NCBI GenBank assembly: GCA_011634665.1
Contig: WAEK01000023.1
Span: 536,001-600,000 of the forward strand
DNA length: 64,000 nt
Origin: Mortierella sp. BCC40632
Taxonomy: Eukaryota > Mortierellomycota > Mortierellomycetes > Mortierellales > Mortierellaceae
Direction of reading: 5' to 3'
Every line of letters begins with the position of its first letter. Within the stretch, counting starts at the first letter, position 1. This document shows positions 25,305 through 35,500 of the stretch, one piece after another. A program made the translations under genes and the position numbers. Under the pieces are notes generated by a model that was not told the DNA's origin, searched no databases, and saw only the letters and a program-made list of their open reading frames with translations.

Positions 25305-27235
25305 TTAGAGAATAAGGCATTTGCCTTTCTTGCTCTTCCGTTCACGCTCCCTTGCACTCTCTTTGCGTTGTTGGATCTTGCGCATCAAATCCGTGTAAAC
25401 CGCATCGACATTTTGTCGCGTCTTGGCCGAGGTCTCGATATAAGGGCATCCCCAATCTGCTGCTTTGGCTGCCGCCTCGTCATAGTTCACTTTACGGAGC
25501 TGACCCAAATCTGCCTTATTGCCTACAAGGATAAATGGGATCTATATCCAGAGGGCGGGTAATTGAATATGCATTAGGAACCTGGACTAGGTGTAGCCAA
25601 GCGAAGCCTCATTCTTTCTCTTCCCCCTTTTTTTTTTTTTACTCCAGAAACCCCTCGCCCTCCCCTCGTGGTAGTGGAGAGAGCACACACATTGAGTCGT
25701 TGACTTTGTGCTCTCGTGCGCATATCTGACACCTGGTCAATGCATGCAACGTCGAACAAAAAAAAAAAGTATCAAAAGGGGGTACCTTGTCATCGTCCAG
25801 TACGCGTGAAATTTGATCCTTGAACTCTTGGGTATGTAGAAACGACTCGTATTCACAAATGGAGAATACGCAAAGGAAGCCCTCTCCCGACCGATAGTAA
25901 TTGTCACGGATCTAGCCATCCCAACACACGAGGGTGATTAAAAAAAAAAAAAAAGACAAGGTCAGTTGAGATGTCTCCTTGGAGGGATAAAAAAAAAGGT
26001 CTTCCAAACCACACATGCTGATATCCATTCCTGGTCCAAAAATCTCCTGAGGAAAAATCGCATCCATAATAATAATAAAATCCCGGGGAAAGAACTCTTA
26101 GGAGTCTGACAAGGACGCGTTTGGCGACTGTTCCCTGCTGCAATGTCTGCATTGGATTCCTCTTCAGGCCGTAAAAATAAGGTCATTCCAGCAGCATATA
26201 AAAATAAATCAATAAGCCCAGGAATGCCTATTTTTTTTTTTTTTTTTTTCATTTCTTTTCATGCACTCTTCGTCTCCTGGGGGGGACCGAAACTGTGGTG
26301 GCAGACCACAACAGCAACAGTAGGCGGGTAGGCGGGCGGGTGGGCAAGCAGGAGCAGCAGGAGCAGCAGCAGCAGCATATCTCCTGGAAATTTCATGTTG
26401 GCCTAATTCCAGGAGCGAGGTCCGTGTCCTGAATTGCGTGTGTATGGGATCGCAAAATTATGAGAAAATGAGCGGGGAAAAGACGAGTGTCGCAGAAAAG
26501 CTGATTGCATGAGGTGTATCTGGTCCGTCGAGATCCCGTGGCCTGACTCCGAGTTCGGGTCGAGAAGGAGCAGCAACAGCAGCAGCAAAGAAGAGCCCTC
26601 CTCCGCATTGGGCTGTATTATGTATCCATGTGGTGTTTGTGGTTACGATCCATGGAGCCGTCGGGGTGCCATGGCTCCACTCTCACTCTCACTTTCTCTG
26701 CGTCCAAACGTGCTGATTGTCTCTGAGCGCCGATTGTTGGGTCCCTACCCCGTCCTATTGAGCAAAAGGTGAGAAAGAAAGAGAGAGAGAGAGAGAGAAA
26801 AGAGAGAGAGAGAGAGAGCAACGGTTTCCATGCAGCGCAGGGGAAGGAGACAGTCCCGTTACAGGTCCCTGACCTCCTGCCACAGCCGCAAACAAAGGCC
26901 ATGACAAGACTCTCTCTTACTCTCTTGCGGCTCTCTCTCTCTCTCTATCTCTCTTGCTTTCTCTCTTTTGTAAGAAAAGAGGAAAAAGAAAGAAGAAAGA
27001 AAAGGGCACCTACAGCGGCGTATTCTTCCTGGCCTGCCGTGTCTAGAATATCGATTTGGCACTCCTTGTTGTCGAGAGTAATCTTTTTGCGGTACGAGTC
27101 AGCCTTGGTGGGGTCGTATTCCTCGACAAAGTCGCCATACATGTACTGGAGAGTGAGAGCGGATTTGCCAACACCACCAGAGCCGACCATGATGACCTTG
27201 TGAAGAGGCAAATCCTGTTTTGCTTTCTTGCCCAT
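25305..27235 (-). CDS. Ral-like small GTPase of the Ras family
   Basis: Three exons, 27235-27014, 25911-25786 and 25541-25305, join in phase 0 to a 194-residue protein, the normal length. Visible motifs: P-loop GSGGVGKS (18-25), switch [10 protein letters not shown] (40-48) with Thr43, DTAGQEEY (65-72), NKAD (124-127), ETSAK, a polybasic stretch and a C-terminal CLIL box. The terminal Leu predicts geranylgeranylation and membrane attachment. [10 protein letters not shown] instead of PTIEDSYRK is the signature separating Ral from Ras and Rap. In animals Ral-GTP binds the exocyst subunits Sec5 and Exo84 and directs vesicle tethering; the same role here is inferred. Intron 1 is 1102 bp, with poly(A)/(T), GA and CAG-rich stretches; intron 2 is 244 bp. 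Confidence 0.92.
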
Positions 27236-27590
27236 GATGGTGATCTTTAATGCTTTTATATTCCTTGAGTTGGATTTGGGTGGAGAATTAGAAAGGGCGG
27301 ATGGTCGATGAATTTAAAAAATAGATTCCTTTTGGGCAAGCGGTGTTGATGAGAGAGATGAAAGGCGAGATGATTGTAGATTAGCCAAGAGATGACGAGC
27401 GAGATGAAGGAAGAGAAAGAGAGGAAAGAGAAAATGAGAGAGAGAAACGAGAGTGAGAGAGAGAAATGAGAGCAAGCAGCAGCAACAGCAACAGTCAGTG
27501 ACAGCAGTAGTGAATGGCAGCAGTAGCAGGTGCAGCAGGAGAGAGAATGAGAATAGAGACAGACAGTCAGAGAGCCAGAACAGAGCAGAG

Positions 27591-27644
<54 letters not shown>

Positions 27645-27712
27645 AACGGCTGATTTGTGACTCCGTCTGCACGGTCTGTGACCTGAGAAGGCCAGGCCCG
27701 GACTTCTGTCTC

Positions 27713-27762
<50 letters not shown>

Positions 27763-28370
27763 CTCTCTGTTGCTGCCGGCCTCTAAGACTCCCTTCTTCC
27801 TCCAGGCTAGGTGGAGAGTACTCTCTATTTATTTTTTTTTACTCTCTTTCAAGTACTTTGCCGCTTATTGGCTTGTAAGGATATATACCTGCTCCCTGGT
27901 ATTAGAGACAGCTAGAAAGGTACCAAAGAGGAGGTTCTACTATCCTTTCTCTCGCCTTCGCCCACTTTTGATTTTTTCCCCCCGAGGAGTGAAGTTTTTA
28001 GGAATGCACAGGCTGGTTTTTATATATATTTATGCGCGAATGTGTATTGTAAAGTGGCTAGAGGTTCGGATGGAGGAGGGGAGGTTGGACAGAGGAGAAA
28101 AGGAAGACAGACGAGAACAAAAAAAGACGCCGAAGATGCCAGCATGTTGAGAATAGTAGGATTAAGGGCCCGTTGTATTGTATGCTCTAACAGAACAGGG
28201 AATGGACAAGATAGGGTATGGACGAGGCAACCAGTCGTCGTCCACAATCTGTATCCTTTTACCCCATGTCCCAAAAGGAGGAGGAGGGGAGCCAGGACTA
28301 CAAAATATCCTCAGTCTCCCCTATCCTCCTCCCTTCTTTCCCACCGCAGGGAGAGAATCTCGCGGCGGAT
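27236..28370. other. Intergenic region with two CT microsatellites
   Basis: This holds the upstream region of the Ral-like gene and the 3' flank of the first chitin deacetylase. CT runs occupy 27595-27641 and 27714-27757. A CAG/CAA-rich stretch lies at about 27475-27540. I see no gene. Confidence 0.6.
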
Positions 28371-28748
28371 TTACTTGCGGTACCAGGAGTTCTTGTTGGG
28401 CTGACCAAGGCACTCACCGACGGTCACGATCTTGAACTTGTAAAGCTTAGCAACCTTGATGGCCTCGGTGGCCAAAGTGGTGGCAGTGAGCTTGTTGGTG
28501 TCATGCTGAAGAGCAATATAACCCTTCTTAATGGCACCAGACTTGCTAAGGGCCTTGGTGTACTCAGCAACGCTCTTCTTCCAGTCAGTGGGGTGCTGCC
28601 AGTCATTGGTATCAATGTTCCAGTTGATAATCTTGTAGCCGTTCTTGTTCAACCAGTTCTCGGCTCTCGCGTTGGTGCTGCCATAGGGGGGACGCATGTA
28701 GATGGGGCGGACGCCGATCATACCCTTGACAGCATCATCCACTATTTG

Positions 28749-28826
<78 letters not shown>

Positions 28827-29381
28827 GGTCAATAAAAAATAAAGTCAGCGGTGCTACTCAGTGCCTAAAAAAAAAAATCTGGCGGACTGGCCCGGGGCAG
28901 GTGCCTGAAACCTCCAAGTGACCCAGGACTGGGAACCTGGTTACTTACACTTGGTCATTTCGCTCTTAATCTTGCTTTCGCTAAGCGTGGCAAGGTCCTG
29001 GTGGCTCCAGGTGTGCGAGGCGAGCTGATGGCCTTCGTCATAGACACGCTTAACTACTTTCTTGTAGCTGGAGATCTTGCCATTGTTATCACCGTTAACA
29101 AAGAAGGTGGCCTTAACCTTTTCCTTCTTCAAGATGTTCAAAAGACCGTCAGTGTAGGCGGATGGACCATCGTCAAAAGTGATGGCAATGGTGCCAGGAA
29201 CGCTGCAAGCAGTGACAATGTTGACAGGTGCGCGCTTGACCAGAGCAGGGCCAGTAGCGTCAGCCTGGGCGAGAGCAGGAGTGGGGTCCGAGGGGCCTGT
29301 GGGGGCAAGGACTGGGACGCCCTGGACGAAGATGGACGAGAAGAGGAGAAGGGCGGCAGCGACACGGGTGATTGGGGCCAT
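28371..29381 (-). CDS. Chitin (polysaccharide) deacetylase, secreted
   Basis: Exons 29381-28949 and 28741-28371 join in phase 1 to 267 residues, ending WYRK. The enzyme removes acetyl groups from chitin to make chitosan at the cell wall. The N-terminus is a signal peptide (MAPITRVAAALLLFSSIFVQG), followed by a Kex2-like KR site at 49-50. NodB-fold motifs are intact: TFDDGP (68-73), metal-binding histidines in SHTWSH (His123, His127), RPPYG (161-165), NIDTNDW (186-192) and LQHD (His224). The ATG at 29381 directly opens the signal peptide. The intron (207 bp) contains about 70 bp of GA on the plus strand, CT on the sense strand. A paralogue lies 3.1 kb upstream in the same orientation. No chitin-binding domain or GPI signal is visible, so it is probably soluble or periplasmic. 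Confidence 0.92.
28753..28823. repeat. GA microsatellite inside the deacetylase intron
   Basis: About 35 GA units (CT on the coding strand) sit a few bases inside the 3' splice acceptor of the deacetylase intron, effectively extending its polypyrimidine tract. Confidence 0.95.
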
Positions 29382-30551
29382 GATGGTGGTGTTGTTGTTG
29401 TTAAATGTGTGGGGTCGTTGCTGGATTTGAGGCGAAGGAAGGAAAGGAAAAGGGGAGAGGTGAGTTAGAGAGGATTATAGAAGGAAGAAATTAGTGAACG
29501 GTTGGAAGGTACGAAGGATGTTGGCTGTGCCTTACCAGGAAGAAAGGAGGTAAGAGTTTGGAGAGGAGAGAAAGAGAGGAGCGATGAGCAAGAGTGGAGC
29601 AGGAGACAGAGAATGTGAGGAGACGAGATGTGAGGAAAAAAAAAGAGAAAAGAAATCGAGGAAACGAGGCCCTTTTAATACTGAGTCTGGAGCTGCCCTG
29701 ATTGTCCGCAGCTCGTCCACTGAGGAGACGCGGCGGAGAAACCCCCACACACCTGGGGACTCTCTAGCAGTTCTTTCTTTTTTTAATTTTTAAAAAAAAA
29801 GGAACCGTTTTTCGGTGAATAAGAACCAGGGATCGGTTGGCTGTAGCAGTTGTCCGGCTATTCCTCCACGCTCCGACTTAAGGCCGTTCCCGCCATTCAT
29901 ATCAGCCTCGTTAGTCGATTGCTTGTTCACCTTGCCTCGTTAATCCCTTTTGAACAAACATATACAACCCCTCCCCCCTCATCACCCTACTTTCGGTTGT
30001 CATCAACAGGACACAACCTTTTGTTTGCTCGTCGCCTCTGAGTGAACGTTGTCTTAAAATAACAAAGTCTATGAAAATCAGGACAAGAGCAGGCTTGCCA
30101 GCATTGCTGAGAGCCTCAAACGCGGCTGTTCGTTTGTGTGTGTTACACGACCAATTATCCCCTCCAAAAGGGCGAAAGGTCCGCCGAGGTGCAAACTCGT
30201 GTTGTGATTTGGCCATACCCGATTTCTTTGTTGTCCATGGACGCAATCGGTTCTTGCAGTTCTCTGAGCGAGCCCACTTCCAGATTGTGCATATTGCTGA
30301 TGTGAACGGTGTTCATGTTTGTATGTCGAATTGCATGGGACATTGTGTCGACGCACGCTCCAGACTTTCGCATCTCATCAGTGAACAGAAACAGTGCCTA
30401 TTTTTTTTTTTTTTCGAGTCCGTTGATTGTGCTCTACACGCAACGGTAGGTGTTGAGCATTTTCTTTTTTTTTTCTTTTCTGCGCTTGTCCAGCTGGTAG
30501 AGAGCACTACCCCCAAAGGAATATCTTGACTCCTCTGATATTTTTACCCAG
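29382..30551. other. Intergenic DNA upstream of the first chitin deacetylase
   Basis: The first few hundred bases should hold the deacetylase promoter and 5' UTR. Open frames around 29911-30529 on both strands are balanced in composition but carry no motif I recognise. A stretch at about 30488-30520 loosely resembles a tRNA D-arm but is not a tRNA. Confidence 0.45.
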
Positions 30552-30712
30552 GAACCAATAAGGCCTCTACTGCTCACAAGGGCACGGTTCTCCATTTGCG
30601 CTCTCAGCCCTTCAATTGTAAGGCCCGGTTAAGAGCACGAGAACAGGTCCACAAAATGAAAAGCGCGAAAGGTGATAGAGTGGTAAAAATGAAGGAAAGG
30701 GATTCTTTGTGA
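30552..30712 (+). CDS. Orphan exon candidate
   Basis: Behind an acceptor (TTTTTACCCAG, ending 30551) a 53-codon stretch is open in one phase and ends at TGA 30710-30712. It encodes basic, balanced sequence (TNKASTAHKGTVLHLRS, then REQVHKMKSAKGDRVVKMKE). It lies between the two deacetylase genes, on the opposite strand. No upstream exon could be linked with confidence. It may be the end of a small gene, a gene fragment or chance. No family is recognised. Confidence 0.22.
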
Positions 30713-31994
30713 TGACGGCAACTCTTCGCCGCGGGCCAGATAATAATAACGATAACCGAGACCATCATTACCCCCTCTGGCTGCCTCAGGCCTACCAGGA
30801 AAAGACATATTTGTTTTTTTTCCCCGCCTGGTCGATGCTGGGAGGCTGGCGATTGGTGGTCTAGACAAGCCCGCTGAATATAGCAGGCAATCAGGTTCAT
30901 GGGACTCCTGCTGATTGGCCACCAAATGGTCATCAATAGAAGGATTCGGCGTACAACAGGGGAAAAAGGGGAAGGGGTGTGGAAAGGCAATGGGGACGTA
31001 TTTCTCTGCTCCAACTGGTCCTGTATGCCCACAGCGCAGTGGTCGATCGTTTAACTGTTGTTTCCAGATATCGTTGCTATTGTCGTAAAAAAAAAACGAG
31101 ATACACCGCGGTACAACTTTGCTGACAATTTGGCACGCCAATCAGGGCGACACTAGAGCACAGACACTTCGCACCCGTATCCAGTCCGGACCTTCGGGGT
31201 CTGCACGTCCTTTTACTCGTTGCTATTCTTGTCTTTTCTCCTCACTTAGACAACCGAATTGCTCCGCTCTTTCAACGGCTATGTCGCGGCCAAAGTGGAA
31301 TGTCCTTGACTCATGTGCACTTTTCTCTTTTCCTCCAGGGATGACATCTTTGACCTCCCTTTCAAAAAGTAGACGTTCTTTTAACGGAGCCAGACCTGAC
31401 CTCTCTCTATTTGTTTGTATGATCCTTAGTGAATAAACAGACAGGGTCTGGGCTGTGCGCATCTGCAGCATTGCTTACTGCACAACATTTTTGTCTCAGA
31501 GCGGGAAATGTTTGTTCGTGTCCAGAGTCTCGGGCTAATTTCCTCCTTTGACTTGAGGGAAAGAGGAAAGGAGAAGATGCATCTGGTGTTGGGTGTAATT
31601 GCCAGGAATAGTCTAGGTGTTGGTGCGTAGAATCCAGGGATGTAAAAAGAAGAAGGATATGTAAGACTGTACAAATACGCACACCATAGTATTCTTGGTC
31701 ATGTATGGTGTCTTCGAGGACAATTCTCTCCTCCCATAGGAGCCGACTGGTGCCAAGCCCTGGTGCGAGGTCCCACGCCTAATCTATGCCTATCTATCCC
31801 TTGCGCACCATCTCTGTCCCTTGTGCAAAGCCGTTTAGTGCATAGCCCATGTGCCGAGCCCATTTGCGCCGAGTTCTTGCGCCAAAGCACTCCGGCTTGT
31901 CAATGTTCCGAGGCTTTTGTGGCCCCAATAATAATATTGAACGCACAGTCTCCTCAGCAGGCGTCTGTGTAAGATTGGTGGCAAGGACTGGGTT
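30713..31994. other. Unassigned intergenic DNA between the deacetylase genes
   Basis: Several moderately balanced open frames occur on both strands (for example 31223-31471 minus), but none shows a known motif or an unambiguous splice partner. The stretch 31740-31900 has an irregular TTGCGC/TTGTGC-rich pattern that may be a decayed repeat. Confidence 0.4.
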
Positions 31995-32246
31995 TTGCTT
32001 GTAAAAAAAAAAAAAAAAAAAGATCAGCCCTTGAGAGCGGAAGAGAAAGAGAAGATAGTCCATACAGCCAGATTCGACTGGGTCTGCCAGGACTGGATCA
32101 GAAACAGGAAGGATGAGATCAATCGAATCCCTCGATTCCATGTGGCTCATGAAAAGGGATGGATGAATCGAGAAAAAGTGGAAGGCAAGACATTCCATCG
32201 AGCCCAGACTGCGGACAAAAGGAGAAGAAAGTATGTCCCGATATAG
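31995..32246 (+). CDS. Orphan open frame, coding-like
   Basis: After an A18 run (about 32003-32020) an open frame encodes charged, Trp-rich sequence (KIVHTARFDWVCQDWI, then RFHVAHEKGWMNREKVEG) and stops at TAG 32244-32246. Spaced tryptophans and helix-like periodicity suggest real or recently real coding sequence. The WVxxxWI pattern is faintly BRCT-like, too weak to call. It lacks an in-frame ATG. It could be an exon of an undetected gene, a fragment of a mobile element or an uncaptured pseudogene. Confidence 0.28.
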   Translation: MLVKKKKKKDQPLRAEEKEKIVHTARFDWVCQDWIRNRKDEINRIPRFHVAHEKGWMNREKVEGKTFHRAQTADKRRRKYVPI

Positions 32247-32465
32247 CATGACACGGGGGGACAAGACCCTACCCAGGCCCATCCCCTCCCTCTTCAGCCT
32301 GCTCTTGATTCATTTCATCGAATCCACATTCTAAATCTCATCCCAGTGGACAGTCATCATGTTCTCTCCATGCACCGTACCCTGTCTCTGATGACGGAGA
32401 TCCTGGTAAGCTTTTGAGATCGCACTCGTCTCTTCTATTCTTAGTCTTTAACGGCCTGCTTCCTA

Positions 32466-33458
32466 CTACTTACGGTACCAGACCGCGTTCCCCGTACACT
32501 CCCCGACTGTTGACAACGTAAAGTTCATAGACCTTGCATAGAGAATGACCTTCTCAGCCAACTTCGTCGCAGTTTCGATATGGGTATCATGCTCTAAACC
32601 AATAAACCCCTTCTCGATAGCACCAGCTGCTCCCAGATACTGCTTGTAGGTACCCAGGTTTTTATCAATGTCCTGTGGATGGGCCCAGTCGTATGTATTA
32701 ATGTTCCAAAGAACAATCTTGTACTCCATGGACTTTAGATACTTTAGGACTCGGTAGTTCAAGTACCCAAAGGGTGGACGCATGAAGATTGGTCGGACCT
32801 GAATTATCTCTAAGAATGCCTCATCCACTGCAATATGAGTGGAAGGTGGGGCAATGCGAAATGAAAATAGAAAGAAGACATCGGTTAACATTGACAGGAA
32901 AAGCGCTACCCGGGGATCCTGGTTCCGAGACAAGATGATTTCAGACTTACGCTTAGTCATCTGGTCATATATTTGGGAATTGTTGAGAGTGGTCAGGTCT
33001 GGGTGTGTATCCGTATGGGAGCCAATCTGGTGTCCTTCATCATAGGCACGCTTGACCACCTTGCTATAGTCCCGGATGTTGCTCCAGTTGTGGCCATTCA
33101 TGAAAAAGGTGGCCTTGACGTCGTATTTTTTCAAGATGTCAAGTAACGAGTCTGTAAATTTATAAGGCCCGTCGTCAAAAGTAATAGCGAGCGTCCCAGG
33201 TACGGTACAGTTGAGGATGACTCCAGATTGGACAAGGCCCTCGAGCTGAAGTTCACCTTCTTCAGAAGGCTGAGCATAGATATTATCGATATCAATCTTT
33301 TTGTTGGGCCTGAGAAAACTTGGAGGGTCATTGTCGAATACAGGGACAGTAGAAGCTGGTGCTTTTGTGGTCGATTGTGGAACAGCAATGGGTGATGCTT
33401 GGATGGCAACGGAGATGGTCCCAAGAAGCACAGTCATCAAACTAAATACGCAAACCAT
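32466..33458 (-). CDS. Second chitin (polysaccharide) deacetylase, secreted
   Basis: Exons 33458-32951 and 32827-32466 join in phase 1 to 289 residues, ending WYRK as in the downstream paralogue. The chosen ATG opens a signal peptide (MVCVFSLMTVLLGTISVAIQ); an ATG-less extension upstream is unlikely to be used. Motifs: TFDDGP (93-98), SHTDTH (His148, His152), RPPFG (186-190), NINTYDW (211-217) and LEHD (His249). The first Asp of motif 4 is Asn here. Four N-glycosylation sequons are present (NCT, NWS, NNS, NFT). The 123-bp intron (32828-32950) is a multiple of three without a stop, so unspliced mRNA would encode a 41-residue insertion between motifs 2 and 3. The intron position and phase match the other deacetylase, indicating duplication. 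An inverted-repeat element lies about 140 bp upstream. Confidence 0.9.
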   Translation of the reverse strand: MVCVFSLMTVLLGTISVAIQASPIAVPQSTTKAPASTVPVFDNDPPSFLRPNKKIDIDNIYAQPSEEGELQLEGLVQSGVILNCTVPGTLAITFDDGPYKFTDSLLDILKKYDVKATFFMNGHNWSNIRDYSKVVKRAYDEGHQIGSHTDTHPDLTTLNNSQIYDQMTKRKSEIILSRNQDPRVALFLSMLTDVFFLFSFRIAPPSTHIAVDEAFLEIIQVRPIFMRPPFGYLNYRVLKYLKSMEYKIVLWNINTYDWAHPQDIDKNLGTYKQYLGAAGAIEKGFIGLEHDTHIETATKLAEKVILYARSMNFTLSTVGECTGNAVWYRK

Positions 33459-33597
33459 CCTGAGTAAAGCGGAGAAAATAAGGAAGAAAAGGCAGCAAGA
33501 ACAAGACAAAAGAACCAAGGAAGCAACTAATGCGTTCCAGCCGGCGGCCAACATCATCGCCCCGTTGGTAATCTGCAATCCAAGACAGTTGATATGA

Positions 33598-33748
33598 TAT
33601 CTGGCTCTCTCCTGGAATTCTGGACACTGGTTACTTGACTCCCCTGACCCACCATCACGAGGGGGAAAGCTCTCTCCAGTCTGGTTGTTTTCAGGGAGTC
33701 AGGGAGAGTCGGATGCCTGGTGTCCAGAATTCCAGGAGAGAGCTAGAT
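33598..33748. mobile_element. MITE-like inverted-repeat element
   Basis: Two arms, about 33604-33627 and 33720-33743, are perfect inverted copies over 24 bp. With mismatches the repeat extends outward to about 33598/33748 and inward to about 33648/33698, where GACTCCCCTGAC meets GTCAGGGAGAGTC. The centre is only about 50 bp and codes for nothing. This is the form of a miniature inverted-repeat element or a long hairpin. A clear target-site duplication is not visible. It lies about 140 bp upstream of the second deacetylase's start codon, in its promoter or 5' UTR. Confidence 0.6.
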
Positions 33749-34327
33749 GTGACAGCGTAGAATAGACGAGCCTCTGACTGTTGGAAGAAGGTGCCGCTGA
33801 AAATTGAGGTGCGCCGTTTTTTCTGTCTACTAGGGGCGGACTACCCCTACTCCCGCACAATCCCTTCCTAGCTTAAGAAAAGTGTGTAGCTGGGTAGCTA
33901 TCCTGTTCCTCGTGACTCGGGTAGTCAGGACGCGGGGCAGTCGCATAGGCAATCGCCAATAGAGTTCAGGGCATGCGCGCTCCGAGCTTTTTGTCGGAGG
34001 CAGTTTGCCCCTGTTGCCCCGATTGGGCAGGGGCAAAGGCGATCAAGGCGCAAAAAAGTCATCGCCAAAATGGTCTTCATGGAACGCGACCATTCGAGTC
34101 ATGAACTCCATTCAGTCAACTTGTGGCCCTTTATGCACTAGGTCCATCTCCCGCATCCTTTTCTCTCTTTCTTTTCCTCGCATTTTTCATACTCCTCGCA
34201 GTAGTGACAATTTGGGTTCAACTGTTGCTCTCGCACACCCTCCCGCCTTCTCCCGTCCTGTTCTTGTCAGGCAAGACTATCCGCCACCATCCCCGCGCGA
34301 CAATTGCTCCTAGTCCAGTCTCCATGG

Positions 34328-34358
<31 letters not shown>

Positions 34359-35323
34359 GAAATAGGTAGTGCACGCAACTCGGCCCAGCTCCCTCGTCCT
34401 TCGTCCCCGTCTCCCTTCCTTCCCGCGCGCATTGTGCAACAACCCCCCCTCCACACACATTGACAAACTTCAAACCTCGAACCCACCCCTTACAAAATAC
34501 ACAAAAGCATACTGTGTTTTATGCGGGTCCTGGTCCTCTTTCAACGTGCAATCATTGGACCAATCTTCCTACTCCTGCTCCTGGGCCATGTCCCCCCCCA
34601 CGCCATTTCCCCATATCAAATCAAAAAAAAAAAAAAAAAAAAAGAAAAAAAAAGGATAACGCCCAGTCTTTTTTTTTTTTATTCTATTCGCCATCGTATT
34701 CATTTCCTCGCAAGCATAAGCCGCGTACTTTTTCTCTCACTGAGGAACCGAGAAATAGGAAGCGAGAATAGCAGGAGCAAAGGGGAAGAAGATTAAGAAG
34801 GGAGTAACTCGCATTGGATGGTTGTGTATGGTTTATGTGTTGTGTGTCTGTGTGTGTTGTAAATGTGCCTGTTGGCGCAATATGGCCTTTCTGCCCCCCA
34901 ATCTTTTTTGCCTTCGCTTCCACAACCTCCTCGCCCCTTAGGCCCGTCTCCCTCCCACTGTCTCTATATCCTGGTCCTCTGTGGACTCCTCTACATGCCC
35001 AATATCTCCGAGAATATTAATAGGAGGAAGCACCTCCATGGAGCATGTCTGGAGTAGATCCCAGTTCAATATTATTTTTTTTTTTTTTTTTAGGTGATCT
35101 TGGACCAAGACTGTGGGCGCGTACCTGTCAGGTCATTCTTGCTGAGATGACTATACTTTTTTCCCGGTCCACGGAGTTGCTACTCTGCGTTCAACGGGTT
35201 GCTGAGAAGCTAGAGTCGTCGTCGTCGCCGTCATCGTTTTAGGGTAGATTTCTCATACGGCAGTTTCTCATGAGCACCTAATTACATGCTGGAGCAAGTG
35301 CTCACGATTCTCATGCCTTCCAA
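33749..35323. other. Intergenic region with tandem GC-rich hairpins
   Basis: Around 33880-34040 several small palindromes follow each other (see the separate hairpin entry). Further on there are a GA tract at 34329-34350, a poly(A) then poly(T) pair at 34622-34680 and poly(T) near 35072-35092. No gene is recognised. Confidence 0.45.
33980..34037. repeat. Tandem GC-rich hairpins
   Basis: CTCCGA...TCGGAG (33980-33999 region) is followed within a few bases by TTTGCCCCTG...CAGGGGCAAA (34004-34013 with 34028-34037), which has an inner GCCC/GGGC pairing. Two adjacent stems in otherwise AT/CT-rich DNA could be part of a structured RNA or a decayed palindromic element. Confidence 0.5.
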
Positions 35324-35500
35324 CTACGCGCACACCCACATACTCTCTTTCTTGTCCTTGGGACGTTCGATGTATTCTACTTTGACCTTGATAGGATGGT
35401 TGACTCCTCCATATTTTTTTTGTTTGACCAAGCGATTGCCCAATTTACACTCCTGACGATCGGAGCTGCGCCAAACAACGAGGCAGAGATACAACATATT
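35324..35500 (-). CDS. Orphan exon candidate
   Basis: On the minus strand, behind acceptor TTTGGCGCAG or GATCGTCAG, a balanced basic stretch reads ECKLGNRLVKQKKYGGV then IKVKVEYIERPKDKKE. It then meets either a donor (GAGA/GTATGT) or runs to a TAG at 35324-35326. Codon use and composition resemble a real exon. The sequence faintly recalls a ribosomal-protein loop, but I cannot assign a family, and no flanking exon could be joined with confidence. Confidence 0.25.
   Translation of the reverse strand, partial: NMLYLCLVVWRSSDRQECKLGNRLVKQKKYGGVNHPIKVKVEYIERPKDKKESMWVCA

Noticed and set aside
30488..30525. tRNA-like stretch (AGCTGGTAGAG resembling a D-arm)
   Set aside because: No matching acceptor stem, anticodon arm or T-loop can be folded around it.
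31995..32246. BRCT domain
   Set aside because: Only two spaced tryptophans fit; the glycine turn and the rest of the BRCT pattern are missing.
35324..35500. Ribosomal protein L21-like exon
   Set aside because: Only a short basic stretch is reminiscent; the conserved L21 blocks are absent.
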